Shown here piece after piece: positions 46,522-54,977 of a stretch of DNA of 64,000 nucleotides (within the stretch, counting starts at the first letter, position 1; each line of letters starts with the position of its first letter). The notes under the pieces were generated by a model that saw only the letters and a program-made list of their open reading frames with translations, ran no database searches and was not told the DNA's origin. Source of the DNA: Imbroritus primus (GTDB lineage Bacteria > Pseudomonadota > Gammaproteobacteria > Burkholderiales > Burkholderiaceae); assembly GCF_964332355.1 (NCBI RefSeq), contig NZ_OZ201293.1, positions 2,604,001 through 2,668,000 of the forward strand. Reading direction: 5' to 3'. The position numbers were made by a program, and so were the translations under genes.

Positions 46522-47814
46522 ATGGCACAACCGCCCCGTCTCGCTGCGCGCTGCCCTGTCTGCCACACGACCTTTCGCGTCGCTGCCGACCAGCTCAAGC
46601 TGCGTGGCGGGCTGGTCCGCTGCGGCAAGTGCGATACAGTCTTCGACGGACGCGACCACCTGCTCACACTGCCGACCGCGGCATCCGATGCTTCAGCCGA
46701 TACGCCGGCCCGGCCGAATGCCGATGATCCGGCAGCAACGGACACAACAGCAATCGCTGCCGGCTCCTACATCGATCGACCCAGGGGTCCGGATGATGCC
46801 TTGGCGCAACCCGAGCGCCGGAGCAATGGTGACGCCACAACCATGCATGCCGGCACCTCAGCCGCTGACCATGCAGGGACATCGACGACACCTGCGACCG
46901 GGTCGGCGGACGGCAGCGCAGTCAGTCATGACCTAGAGCCCCTGGCCGATGCACCTGACGATGCATCCGCGGTGCCCGCTATCGCCCGCCTGCTGATCGC
47001 GAAGGAAACAGGGGCGGCGTCCGAGTCCGAGTCCGAGTCCGAGTCCGAGTCCGAGTCCGAGTCCGAGTCCGAGTCCGAGTCCGTAGCAGAGGCTGACATC
47101 GCAGCCCCGGATGACTTCGACACAGCATCTCCCGAGGCGACTCCCGCCACAGATCAGACAATCGACTCGGCGAGCGACAGGACACGTCGCCCCATGCGTT
47201 ATCGGCCAGCACCGCTTGGTGCGCATCGCTGGGTATTCCACACCGAGCCCTGCGCCCTGTCTGCAGCGACACCGTCGCAACCGCTCCCTGATTTCGTGCG
47301 CGACGCCGAAGACCGTGCGCGCGCTGCGCAAGCGCCCACGCGCTGGCTCTGGCGCGGCCTGTTCGTCGTGCTCGCCCTGGCCGCTCTCGCGCAGGCGGTC
47401 TACTGGTGGCGCGGCCCACTGGCCGCAGCGTATCCCGCCTTGCGTCCGCTGCTGCTCCGCGCCTGTGCGACGGTGCAGTGCACCGTCCCGCCGGTGCGGC
47501 ATCTGGACCGCCTGGCAATCGACGGGACACAGCTGCAGAAACCGGATGACACGCACGATCACTACCTGCTCAGCCTGAACCTACGCAGCCGCAGCCAGGC
47601 GCATGTCGCACTGCCAGCGCTCGAACTGGTGCTGACCGACCTGGACGACCGCATCATCGCGCGGCGCGTGCTGTTACCCGCAGAATATCTGCCGCCATCC
47701 GAACGTGCGTTGCTGCAGGCGGGCCTGGCGCCGGACAGCGAACTGGCGCTTAGGGTACGATTCCAGTCTCGGCAAGCTGCGGTCAACTACCGCGTACTCA
47801 TGTTTTATCCCTGA
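46522..47814 (+). CDS. zinc-ribbon DUF3426 protein with Ser-Glu repeat
   Basis: 430 residues. The N-terminal MJ0042-type zinc ribbon has Cys11/Cys14 and Cys34/Cys37 (CPVC, then CGKC). A long low-complexity region holds a perfect Ser-Glu repeat (167-187) from ten tandem GAGTCC units. A single membrane helix (about 275-295) is followed by a C-terminal DUF3426 domain with the LSLNLRSRSQAHVALPALELVLTD strand pattern. The function of this betaproteobacterial family is not established. It sits between prmA and tpx. Confidence 0.82.
   Translation: MAQPPRLAARCPVCHTTFRVAADQLKLRGGLVRCGKCDTVFDGRDHLLTLPTAASDASADTPARPNADDPAATDTTAIAAGSYIDRPRGPDDALAQPERRSNGDATTMHAGTSAADHAGTSTTPATGSADGSAVSHDLEPLADAPDDASAVPAIARLLIAKETGAASESESESESESESESESESESVAEADIAAPDDFDTASPEATPATDQTIDSASDRTRRPMRYRPAPLGAHRWVFHTEPCALSAATPSQPLPDFVRDAEDRARAAQAPTRWLWRGLFVVLALAALAQAVYWWRGPLAAAYPALRPLLLRACATVQCTVPPVRHLDRLAIDGTQLQKPDDTHDHYLLSLNLRSRSQAHVALPALELVLTDLDDRIIARRVLLPAEYLPPSERALLQAGLAPDSELALRVRFQSRQAAVNYRVLMFYP
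47020..47082. repeat. hexanucleotide microsatellite (TCC then 10 x GAGTCC)
   Basis: Ten perfect copies of GAGTCC, preceded by TCC, inside the DUF3426 gene. They encode a Ser-Glu dipeptide repeat; unit gain or loss stays in frame. Confidence 0.97.
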
Positions 47815-47860
47815 CCATGGCGTCAGGCATTCCAACCTACCGATACAGTGAGGATTCGCA

Positions 47861-48358
47861 ATGGCACAAGTCACTCTTGGCGGCAACCCGATCGACGTCG
47901 CCGGCCAGTTTCCGGCCGTGGGCAGCACCGCGCCCGCTTTCACCCTGGTGTCCAAGGATCTCAAGGACGTCACGCTCGCTGACTTCGCTGGCAAGCGCAA
48001 GATCCTGAACATCGTACCGAGCCTCGATACCCCGGTGTGCCAGGCATCGGCACGCAAGTTCAATGAGGCGGCAGGCGCGCTCGCCAACACCGTGCTGCTG
48101 ACCATCTCGTCCGACCTGCCGTTTGCCATGAGCCGCTTCTGTTCGACGGAAGGCCTCGATCATGTGGTGACCCTGTCGACCATGCGCGGCGACTTCAAGC
48201 GCCCGTATGGCGTGGACATCGTCAGCGGTCCGCTGGCCGGTGTGACGGCGCGCGCCGTGTTGGTGCTGGACGAGAACAATGTCGTCAAGCACGCGCAACT
48301 GGTCCCTGAAATCAAGCAGGAACCCGACTACGACGCCGCACTCGCCGCGCTCAAATAA
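47861..48358 (+). CDS. tpx: thiol peroxidase (Tpx, atypical 2-Cys peroxiredoxin)
   Basis: 165 residues. Peroxidatic Cys60 in PSLDTPVCQASARKF and resolving Cys94 in MSRFCSTEG. Reduces lipid and small hydroperoxides with thioredoxin as donor. Followed by an intrinsic terminator at 48373. Confidence 0.97.
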   Translation: MAQVTLGGNPIDVAGQFPAVGSTAPAFTLVSKDLKDVTLADFAGKRKILNIVPSLDTPVCQASARKFNEAAGALANTVLLTISSDLPFAMSRFCSTEGLDHVVTLSTMRGDFKRPYGVDIVSGPLAGVTARAVLVLDENNVVKHAQLVPEIKQEPDYDAALAALK

Positions 48359-48372
48359 AACCGCTTCCCCCA

Positions 48373-48401
48373 CGGACGGCATCCGCCGTCCGCAGAATTT
48401 T
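48373..48401 (+). terminator. intrinsic terminator after tpx
   Basis: 8-bp stem CGGACGGC with GCCGTCCG (4-base loop), then CAGAA and five T residues, 15 bases past the tpx stop. Confidence 0.75.
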
Positions 48402-48421
48402 TCCCCTTTTCCGGAGACCAT

Positions 48422-49357
48422 ATGGCCAGCCTGATCTGCGGCTCGATCGCCTACGACACCATCATGACGTACGAAGGCCGCTTTCGTGACCATATCCTGC
48501 CCGAGCAGATCCACATCCTGAATGTGTCCTTTCTCGTGCCGCAAATGCGGCGCGAATTCGGCGGATGCGCCGGGAACATTGCCTACACGCTGAAGATGCT
48601 CGGCGGCGAGCCGATCATCCTCGCCACCGTGGGCGCGGACGCCGATCCCTATCTGGCCCACCTGCAACAACTGGGCATCACCACCGAACACGTACGCGTG
48701 CTGCCCGAGCATTTCACCGCGCAGGCGATGATCACCACGGATCTCGACAACAACCAGATCACGGCCTTCCATCCCGGCGCAATGACCTATTCGTCACTGA
48801 ACCGCGCCGAACAGGCCAGCGGTTTCTCGCTCGGCATCGTCGCGCCAGATGGCCGCGACGGCATGCTCGAACATGCGCGCCAGTTTGCCGACCTTGGCGT
48901 GCCGTTCATCTTCGATCCGGGCCAGGGCATGCCGATGTTCGACGGCGCCGACCTCCGCCAGTTCGTTGAACTCGCCAACTATGTGGCAGTCAACGACTAT
49001 GAGGGTCGCATGCTGACCGAACGCACTGGCCTGTCGCTCGAACAGATCGCCAGCCAGGTGGAAGCACTGATCGTCACGCTGGGTGAACACGGTGCGGAAA
49101 TCTACGCTGGCGGCCAGTGCTACCGCATTCCGTCGGTCAAGCCGGCAGCGGTGGTCGACCCGACCGGCTGCGGCGACGCCTTCCGCGGCGGCCTACTGTA
49201 TGGCATCGAGCGCGGGTTCGATTGGGAAACCACCGGCCGCCTGGCCAGCCTGATGGGATCGCTTAAAATCGCCAAGCAGGGCCCGCAAAACCATGCCATC
49301 GGCCGCGAGGCCATCCACGAACAGTTCACCGCCGCGTTCGGATATCGCTACGAGTAA
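48422..49357 (+). CDS. PfkB-family carbohydrate/adenosine kinase
   Basis: 311 residues of the ribokinase superfamily. Begins SLICGSIAYDTIM, then FGGCAGNIAYTLKMLGG (substrate-binding Gly pair), and the C-terminal DPTGCGDAFRGGLLYG with the catalytic Asp. Such single genes often phosphorylate nucleosides or sugars; the closest named relatives are adenosine kinases, but the substrate cannot be fixed here. Confidence 0.9.
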   Translation: MASLICGSIAYDTIMTYEGRFRDHILPEQIHILNVSFLVPQMRREFGGCAGNIAYTLKMLGGEPIILATVGADADPYLAHLQQLGITTEHVRVLPEHFTAQAMITTDLDNNQITAFHPGAMTYSSLNRAEQASGFSLGIVAPDGRDGMLEHARQFADLGVPFIFDPGQGMPMFDGADLRQFVELANYVAVNDYEGRMLTERTGLSLEQIASQVEALIVTLGEHGAEIYAGGQCYRIPSVKPAAVVDPTGCGDAFRGGLLYGIERGFDWETTGRLASLMGSLKIAKQGPQNHAIGREAIHEQFTAAFGYRYE

Positions 49358-49368
49358 GGAGCCGCATC

Positions 49369-49836
49369 ATGCGCCAGATTTCCCGTTCCCTGATTGCCAG
49401 CATCATGCTTGGCACCGCTGTCCTTGCAGGCTGCGCCACCGGCAGCAGCTCCGGCAGCGTGTACTCCCGCGGCCAGGCCCAACGTGAACAGGTGGTGCGC
49501 ATGGCAACTGTCGAGACGGTGCGCGAAGTCACGCTCGATGGCGGACAATCGGGCGTCGGGGTGCTGGCGGGTGGCGCGCTTGGCGGCATCGCGGCCGGAC
49601 GCAATATCGGCAGCGGCACGGGCTCGCTGGTGGCGGGGATCATCGGCGCGGTAGCGGGCGGACTTGCCGGACAGGCCGTGGAAGGCCACGTCAGCAAGCA
49701 GCGCGCCCTGGAGATCACGGTACGGCTCGACAATGGCGAGCTGCGGGCCATCACGCAGGAAGCCGACGAGATCTTCCGCCCCGGCGAACGCGTGCGGCTG
49801 CTTTCCTCGGGGGGCGTGACACGCGTCACGCGCTGA
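49369..49836 (+). CDS. SlyB-like glycine-zipper outer membrane lipoprotein
   Basis: 155 residues. Signal peptide with lipobox LAGC (Cys22) and a glycine-zipper 2TM domain (about 62-105: GVGVLAGGALGGIAAG, then GIIGAVAGGLAG). Belongs to the Pcp/SlyB family of envelope-stress lipoproteins. Starts 11 bases after the PfkB kinase. Confidence 0.92.
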   Translation: MRQISRSLIASIMLGTAVLAGCATGSSSGSVYSRGQAQREQVVRMATVETVREVTLDGGQSGVGVLAGGALGGIAAGRNIGSGTGSLVAGIIGAVAGGLAGQAVEGHVSKQRALEITVRLDNGELRAITQEADEIFRPGERVRLLSSGGVTRVTR

Positions 49837-49861
49837 CCGTCGAAGTCGCTTCGGTCGTACC

Positions 49862-49886
49862 AAGGCTGCCTGCGGGCAGCCTTTTT
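49862..49886 (+). terminator. intrinsic terminator after the SlyB-like gene
   Basis: 9-bp stem AAGGCTGCC with GGCAGCCTT, 4-base loop, then a T-run; 25 bases past the stop. Confidence 0.88.
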
Positions 49887-50033
49887 CATTGCCGGACGAC
49901 AGAGGTGCCGAGGGCCAGCCTCTGCCAAAGAGCGCGGCAGACTGTGCAACGGCAAGCATGGGGACATCCCGGCCCCGAAATCATTGCCCGCACCCACTCG
50001 CTGCGAAAGCCCGCCTGCCTCATCTGCGGGCAA

Positions 50034-50068
50034 GAAAAAACCCGCCAAGGCAATGCCTGTGGCGGGTG
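50034..50068 (-). terminator. intrinsic terminator after the histone H1-like gene
   Basis: On the reverse strand, a 7-bp stem (50041-50047 with 50060-50066) is followed by a run of six to seven T residues. It lies about 115 bases past the histone-like stop. Confidence 0.8.
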
Positions 50069-50182
50069 GGTGCAAGACCATCGTCTTGCGGATCCAATAC
50101 CGTGTATCGGATCACTCTGGCATGACAAGCATGCCGTGCAGATCCCGCGGGATCATGATGCTCGGCCGGATGGCGCGCCCAA

Positions 50183-50761
50183 TTACGGGCGGCTGCCGGT
50201 CGGGAACGGCCATGCAGCAGCCGGGTTCAGCACGGTCTTCGCGGGTGCTGCGTTCACTGCGCCAGCAGCAGGCTTGGCAGGGGCAGGCTTTTTGGCGGCG
50301 GCTTTCTTGGCAGCAGGCTTTTTCGCCGCAGCCTTTTTGGCAGCCGGCTTCTTGGCGGCAGCTTTCTTGGCAGCGGGCTTCTTGGCCGCTACTTTCTTCG
50401 CTGCAGCTTTCTTGGCCGGGGCCTTCTTGGCCGCTACCTTCTTCGCTGCGACTTTCTTGGCCGGGGCCTTCTTGGCCGCTACCTTCTTCGCTGCGACTTT
50501 CTTGGCCGGGGCCTTCTTGGCCGCTACCTTCTTCGCTGCGACTTTCTTGGCCGGGGCCTTCTTGGCCGCTACCTTCTTCGCTGCGACTTTCTTGGCCGGG
50601 GCCTTCTTGGCCCCTACCTTCTTCGCTGCAACTTTCTTGGCCGGGGCTTTCTTCGCCACAACCTTCTTCGCGGCTACTTTCTTGGCCGGGGCCTTCTTAG
50701 CAGCAGCTTTCTTCGCCGGAGCGGCTTTCTTGGCTGCGGTTTTCTTAGCAGTCGTTGCCAT
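50183..50761 (-). CDS. histone H1-like, lysine/alanine-rich nucleoid protein
   Basis: 192 residues from the ATG at 50761, almost entirely Lys and Ala with Val and Pro, like bacterial histone H1-like proteins (HctB/AlgP type). The middle is built of a 15-residue unit (APAKKVAAKKVAAKK) repeated about seven times, from a 45-nt DNA repeat. It would bind DNA non-specifically and compact it. Repeat number probably varies between strains. A long non-coding region lies upstream. Confidence 0.9.
   Translation of the reverse strand: MATTAKKTAAKKAAPAKKAAAKKAPAKKVAAKKVVAKKAPAKKVAAKKVGAKKAPAKKVAAKKVAAKKAPAKKVAAKKVAAKKAPAKKVAAKKVAAKKAPAKKVAAKKVAAKKAPAKKAAAKKVAAKKPAAKKAAAKKPAAKKAAAKKPAAKKAAAKKPAPAKPAAGAVNAAPAKTVLNPAAAWPFPTGSRP
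50411..50725. repeat. 45-nt tandem repeat inside the histone H1-like gene
   Basis: Units begin at 50411, 50456, 50501, 50546, 50591, 50636 and 50681 with exact 45-base spacing, the central copies nearly identical and the outer ones drifting. The unit keeps the reading frame. Confidence 0.9.
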
Positions 50762-52101
50762 GGAAAACTCCTTCACTGAGATTGAGAATCGAACTACGTG
50801 AGTCAAGCAACCCGACCGGCCCGTGAAACCCTACACAGCCGAGCGAGCGATTCATCGGCGCGCGGACGGAAGACCGACGCACGCTAATGAATTCGGTGGA
50901 AAGCGTCCGCATGCCGGCGGCAACGCCGGGAACGGAACGCAGCAACGTTCTTGCCTGCAGACGGCAGCGAGCGCGGCCTGCAGCGTGGATTCGGTTCACG
51001 GATCTCATGGCGCCCGGCATGTGGCCGGCAGTCACGCCCATGGATGTGAAGAAGGCTTGCGCCAGAAATTTTTGAGGGAAGACCGCCCGTTCCTGTCTCG
51101 TGCGACAGGAGTACATGCGCAAATTGAAAAGCCTGCAAGGCTCATGGTGCGTCAAGGTGGTTCGGCTCCTCAGCTTACCGGCTGTCGGTCATCGATATCG
51201 GTGAGCAATCCGTTTTTTCTTGCGCTTCGATGTCCATGCATCGAAGCCGGATCGTTGTCAAGGCGAATCATAATTCTTTTGTTTATCCATGTTAAGACAT
51301 TTGTGCAAAAACGCAGGGTTGTTTTGGTGACAGATTGCGCGACATCTGTGCTCACGCATTCGAAACGTATCGACGAAGCATGTTCACCAGGTGTCGATCG
51401 TCATCACGCACGCAAAGAAACCGCCGTCGTTCGACGTTCGAAACCGGCATCGCGAGCGTCGTCGCGTTGCATTTTTTTTCGTGCGCGACACCCTCCGAAA
51501 AGTGGGTGTAACGGTATCCGAGCACGCACCGCGATACGTGTCGCGATATCGTCGCGAACGCTTTCCGCCGCCATGGTTTTTTTTGACGCGTTTGGCAAAG
51601 CGCCATTTGATGCGGGTCTCACGCCGAAGCTCATCCATGCCTTGCAATACACGCCGCCTTACGCGAGGTCATCGTCTTGCCTCCAACGGCCGCGCCCGCA
51701 CTTTTCCGGGCAGCCGTTTCGACGCAGCCGAACGGTCACGTCAACGGGATGTGCGTGTGCATCGCGGGAACGCTTGAGCGACCGCAACACACTCATTCTT
51801 CTTGAATCGATGCATACCGCCGACGGCGCGAAATTCACGATCGCAAAACCGTTGTGTAGACACGACGGTTGTGTTGCAAATTTTCACAGCGACAGCGTCG
51901 TGGCTCTCCGAAACAGCATGTGTCCATCATCAAAAATCGCGGCGCACGTTTCGATTCGAGATCCGTCCCGGGGTCATGCACAGACACGTGGATACATCCA
52001 CGGACGTCCACCGGAAATCGCGCGGCGCATGTCCTCCATCGAACCGCCCGCGTGTAAGCAATATTCTTATAATGGAAGCTTCACAAAGGATTCCTTGCGC
52101 C
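50762..52101. other. 1.34 kb with no supported gene between the histone-like gene and the two-component system
   Basis: Several frames stay open (up to 433 codons) but none looks like a protein: compositions are Arg/Ser/His-heavy, with no motifs, no ribosome-binding sites and no hydrophobic cores. From about 51350 to 52060 the sequence is unusually rich in TCG/CGA words, including TCGCGA, ATCG and TTCGAA, and has several T-runs (51472-51480, 51576-51583). It may be a long regulatory or structured-RNA region, or a decayed gene. Confidence 0.4.
52068..52073 (+). promoter_or_regulatory. consensus -10 (TATAAT) before the response regulator
   Basis: TATAAT at 52068-52073 is a perfect -10 but lacks a good -35, so an activator may be needed. 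The start site would fall near 52080, which rules out the in-frame ATG at 52072 and supports the ATG at 52102. Confidence 0.4.
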
Positions 52102-52833
52102 ATGCGCCGCTGCCTGATCATTGAAGACGATGCGGAGAACGCCCGCTACATTGCTAACGGTTTTCGCGAGCTGGGCTACTTCACCGCCATCAGCCGCGAC
52201 GGGCTGGATGGACTGCAACGCCTGGCGGGCGAGTCGTGGGACATCATCATCCTCGACCGCATGCTGCCAAACGACGTCGATGGCCTGTCACTGCTGACGA
52301 CGCTGCGCAGTCTCGGCAAGCAGACACCGGTGCTGATGCTGAGCGCGCTGTCGGCGACCGACGAACGTGTGCGCGGCCTGAAGGCGGGTTGCGACGACTA
52401 TCTCGCCAAGCCGTTCTCCTTCGCCGAGCTGGCCGCGCGCGTGGAAGCGCTGCTGCGCCGCGCCGGCAATCCGGAGCCGGTACAAACGCTGCAACTGGCG
52501 GACCTGAAGGCCAATCTGGTGACTCGCAGCGTCGAGCGTGCCGGCCAGCCAATTGCGCTACAGCCGCGCGAATTCCGTTTGCTGGTGACGTTGCTCATGC
52601 ACCAGCAGCAGGTCGTCACGCGAACCATGCTGCTGGAATCCGTCTGGGACTACCGGTTCGATCCGCAGACCAATGTGATCGACGTCCAGATCAGCCGCCT
52701 GCGTAACAAGATCGACCAAGGGTTCACCCCAGCCCTCATCCATACGGTCCGTGGCGTCGGCTACATCATGTCGACGCGCCCGCCCGGTGACTCCGGCACC
52801 GATGAGACGCCGGATGGAGATGCCGGCGCATGA
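52102..52833 (+). CDS. OmpR/PhoB-family response regulator
   Basis: 243 residues. Receiver domain with acidic pair IIEDD, phosphoacceptor Asp52 in IIILDRMLP and Lys in YLAKPF; winged-helix output domain from about 130 (LQPREFRLLVTLL, VWDYRFDPQTNVIDVQISRLRNKI, TVRGVGYIM). The ATG at 52102 has AAAGGA 11 bases upstream. The stop overlaps the kinase start by four bases. It lacks metal-resistance or porin neighbours that would tell its regulon. Confidence 0.93.
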   Translation: MRRCLIIEDDAENARYIANGFRELGYFTAISRDGLDGLQRLAGESWDIIILDRMLPNDVDGLSLLTTLRSLGKQTPVLMLSALSATDERVRGLKAGCDDYLAKPFSFAELAARVEALLRRAGNPEPVQTLQLADLKANLVTRSVERAGQPIALQPREFRLLVTLLMHQQQVVTRTMLLESVWDYRFDPQTNVIDVQISRLRNKIDQGFTPALIHTVRGVGYIMSTRPPGDSGTDETPDGDAGA

Positions 52834-54206
52834 TCGCCTCGCTCAAGCGGCAGGTCGCGGCCATCTGGAATTCCATCGTCTTCCGTCTGGCACTGCACTA
52901 CAGTGCGCTCCTGCTACTGGTTCTGGTGATCGTCCTCACCATCCTGTATACGCAGACGGTGGGTGTGATGCAGCGGCGCATCGACCAGCAGCTGGAATAC
53001 AACGCCTACCGTCTCCAGCAGCATTTCGAGCAGTATGGGCAGGCGGCGCTGTCGCACGATATTTCGAGGATGCTGGAGGACGGTGTCAGTTCCGACAGTG
53101 AGATCTACGCGCTGTGGGATGACCGGCAGCGCCCGGTGGCGGGCAACGTCACCGATCCCGTCCTGCTCGATCTGCCCCAGGAGCGCATCACTGAAATCCC
53201 GGTGTACCACCACAATGGCCGTTCGCTCAGCCGGGTGGTGGTACGCCGCCTGTCGGACGGCAGCACGCTCGCCGTCGGCCACGACATGCGCGACCAGCGT
53301 GCGCTGGAGACGCTGATCGCCGAAGCGAGCCTGTCCGCCGGAGCGATTGCGCTACTGCTGACGATTGGCGGCACGCTCATGTTCCGCCAGTTGCTGGAAG
53401 CCCGGGTCGCGGCCATCCGGCGCACGGCTGCGCGTATCGAAGCTGGCGACCTGAGCCAGCGCATACCGGCATCCCCGCAGGATGACGAATTCGCACGGCT
53501 GACGCGCGACATCAACATGATGCTCGACCAGATCGAGCGCCTGATGGATGGCGTGCGCCATGTCTCGAACACCATCGCGCACAACCTGCGCACCCCGCTT
53601 TCCCGGATGCTGGTGCGACTGCGCACCGCCGAACATGATCCGGCCCAGCGTGACGATGCCATCCGCTTCGTCATCAGGGAAATCGAGGACCTGAGCATCG
53701 TATTCGACAAGCTGCTGCAGATTGCCGAGGTCGAATCAGGCGCACGCCGCCAGGCCTTCTCGAAAGTGGATATCAATACACTGGTGCTGGATGTGCTGGA
53801 CCTGTACGGCGCCGTTGCCGAGGAACAGGATGCCACCCTGACCCACACGCTCGACCCGGATGCCGTCCTCGATGGCGATCGCGACCTGCTGGCGAGCGCC
53901 ACCGCCAACCTCGTCGACAACGCGCTCAAGTATGCCGGCCGCCACGCCCGCGTGCATGTCGCGACACGGCAGGTGGACGGCCGCCTCACGATCGCGGTGC
54001 AGGACAACGGACCGGGTATTCCCGCACATGAGCGGGAGCGCGTGGGCACGCGCTTCTACCGTCTCGACCGGCAGGCGCCGGGTTACGGCCTGGGGCTGGC
54101 CAGCGTCATCGCCATTGCCCATCTGCATGGCGGGGAACTGCACCTGGCAGATGCTGCGCCCGGATTGATCGCAACCCTGGACCTGCCTGCAAAAAAGGAC
54201 GCCTGA
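52830..54206 (+). CDS. sensor histidine kinase partner
   Basis: 458 residues: first membrane helix (about 19-43), periplasmic sensor loop (44-165), second helix (about 166-186), HAMP, H-box IAHNLRTPLSR with His251, N-box ATANLVDNALKYAG, DNGPGIP and GYGLGLA. Asn follows the phospho-His in place of the usual Glu (HN instead of HE), which may affect autokinase or phosphatase balance. The stimulus is unknown. Confidence 0.93.
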   Translation: MIASLKRQVAAIWNSIVFRLALHYSALLLLVLVIVLTILYTQTVGVMQRRIDQQLEYNAYRLQQHFEQYGQAALSHDISRMLEDGVSSDSEIYALWDDRQRPVAGNVTDPVLLDLPQERITEIPVYHHNGRSLSRVVVRRLSDGSTLAVGHDMRDQRALETLIAEASLSAGAIALLLTIGGTLMFRQLLEARVAAIRRTAARIEAGDLSQRIPASPQDDEFARLTRDINMMLDQIERLMDGVRHVSNTIAHNLRTPLSRMLVRLRTAEHDPAQRDDAIRFVIREIEDLSIVFDKLLQIAEVESGARRQAFSKVDINTLVLDVLDLYGAVAEEQDATLTHTLDPDAVLDGDRDLLASATANLVDNALKYAGRHARVHVATRQVDGRLTIAVQDNGPGIPAHERERVGTRFYRLDRQAPGYGLGLASVIAIAHLHGGELHLADAAPGLIATLDLPAKKDA

Positions 54207-54236
54207 AAGCGCCCTCTTCCCGTCGGCCGTTGCCGT

Positions 54237-54893
54237 TCACCCGAGCATGTGCACGGGCCGTGGCCGGAACAGATAGTAGTCGAGGAAGCACGGCAGGGTC
54301 AGCGAGGCCTTGAAGCCGCCCTCGCTGCCCACCCGCAGCGGACCGCGGACGATCCGCATGGCGCGTTGCAGGACCCGCTTGCGCAAGGCGCTATCGGCAA
54401 TCGAACGCGCGAAATGCGACCGCACCGCCATCCAGAACGTCTCGGTCCGCATGGTATACAGGAATGGCAGGCGTCCGGTGCCGGCATGTTCGAAAGCCGA
54501 GCGCTCGAACAAGGCATCCACGCCGGCCGGGTGCGGCGGAAACAATGGCAGGTCGCCAGCCTTGGCCAGCCTGTTGAGCGGTCCGGCCACTGCATGGCGT
54601 TCGTCCACGCCGCAACTGAGAACGGCGAGTGTCCCCTCGGGTTTAAGGATGCGCTGCAGTTCCTCACCGTCGACAAGGGGCTGATCCCCGGCGTCGAGGC
54701 ACAGGATCACGTCGACTGACTGATCGCGGAACAGCGCGGGTTGCATGGCTGAGGCAAAGACGGCGTTGTCGGCGGCATGCAGCGGATGCTGCAAATATTC
54801 CGGCGCCGCGCCGAACACCACACAGACCTGATCGTTACGGCGGGGAAGCGGCACGCTGGCGACGAGCGTCTCGGGGCAGGCGGGTACGATCAT
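54237..54893 (-). CDS. hypothetical protein, degenerate methyltransferase-like
   Basis: 218 residues from the ATG at 54893, with a GGAG site upstream. The central part reads VDVILCLDAGDQPLV, then LQRILKPEGTLAVLSCG, the strand-turn pattern of a class I methyltransferase around motifs post-I and III, but the glycine-rich SAM loop is not evident, so it may not bind SAM. Not recognised further. It converges with the histidine kinase gene. Confidence 0.65.
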   Translation of the reverse strand: MIVPACPETLVASVPLPRRNDQVCVVFGAAPEYLQHPLHAADNAVFASAMQPALFRDQSVDVILCLDAGDQPLVDGEELQRILKPEGTLAVLSCGVDERHAVAGPLNRLAKAGDLPLFPPHPAGVDALFERSAFEHAGTGRLPFLYTMRTETFWMAVRSHFARSIADSALRKRVLQRAMRIVRGPLRVGSEGGFKASLTLPCFLDYYLFRPRPVHMLG

Positions 54894-54928
54894 GTCTCTT
54901 ACTCCTGCCGGGCATGGCCCGGTTGGCA

Positions 54929-54953
54929 AACAGGCCGCACGAAGGCGGCCTGT
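54929..54953 (-). terminator. possible terminator after tctA
   Basis: 8-bp stem CAGGCCGC with GCGGCCTG (6-base loop), 25 bases past the tctA stop on the reverse strand. Only three T residues follow, so efficiency is doubtful. Confidence 0.45.
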
Positions 54954-54977
54954 TGCATTGCAATACAAAACGACGTC

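Noticed and set aside
50823..52124. 433-codon forward frame in the gene desert
   Set aside because: No ribosome-binding site, no recognisable motif, composition of random translation, and it overruns the response-regulator start.
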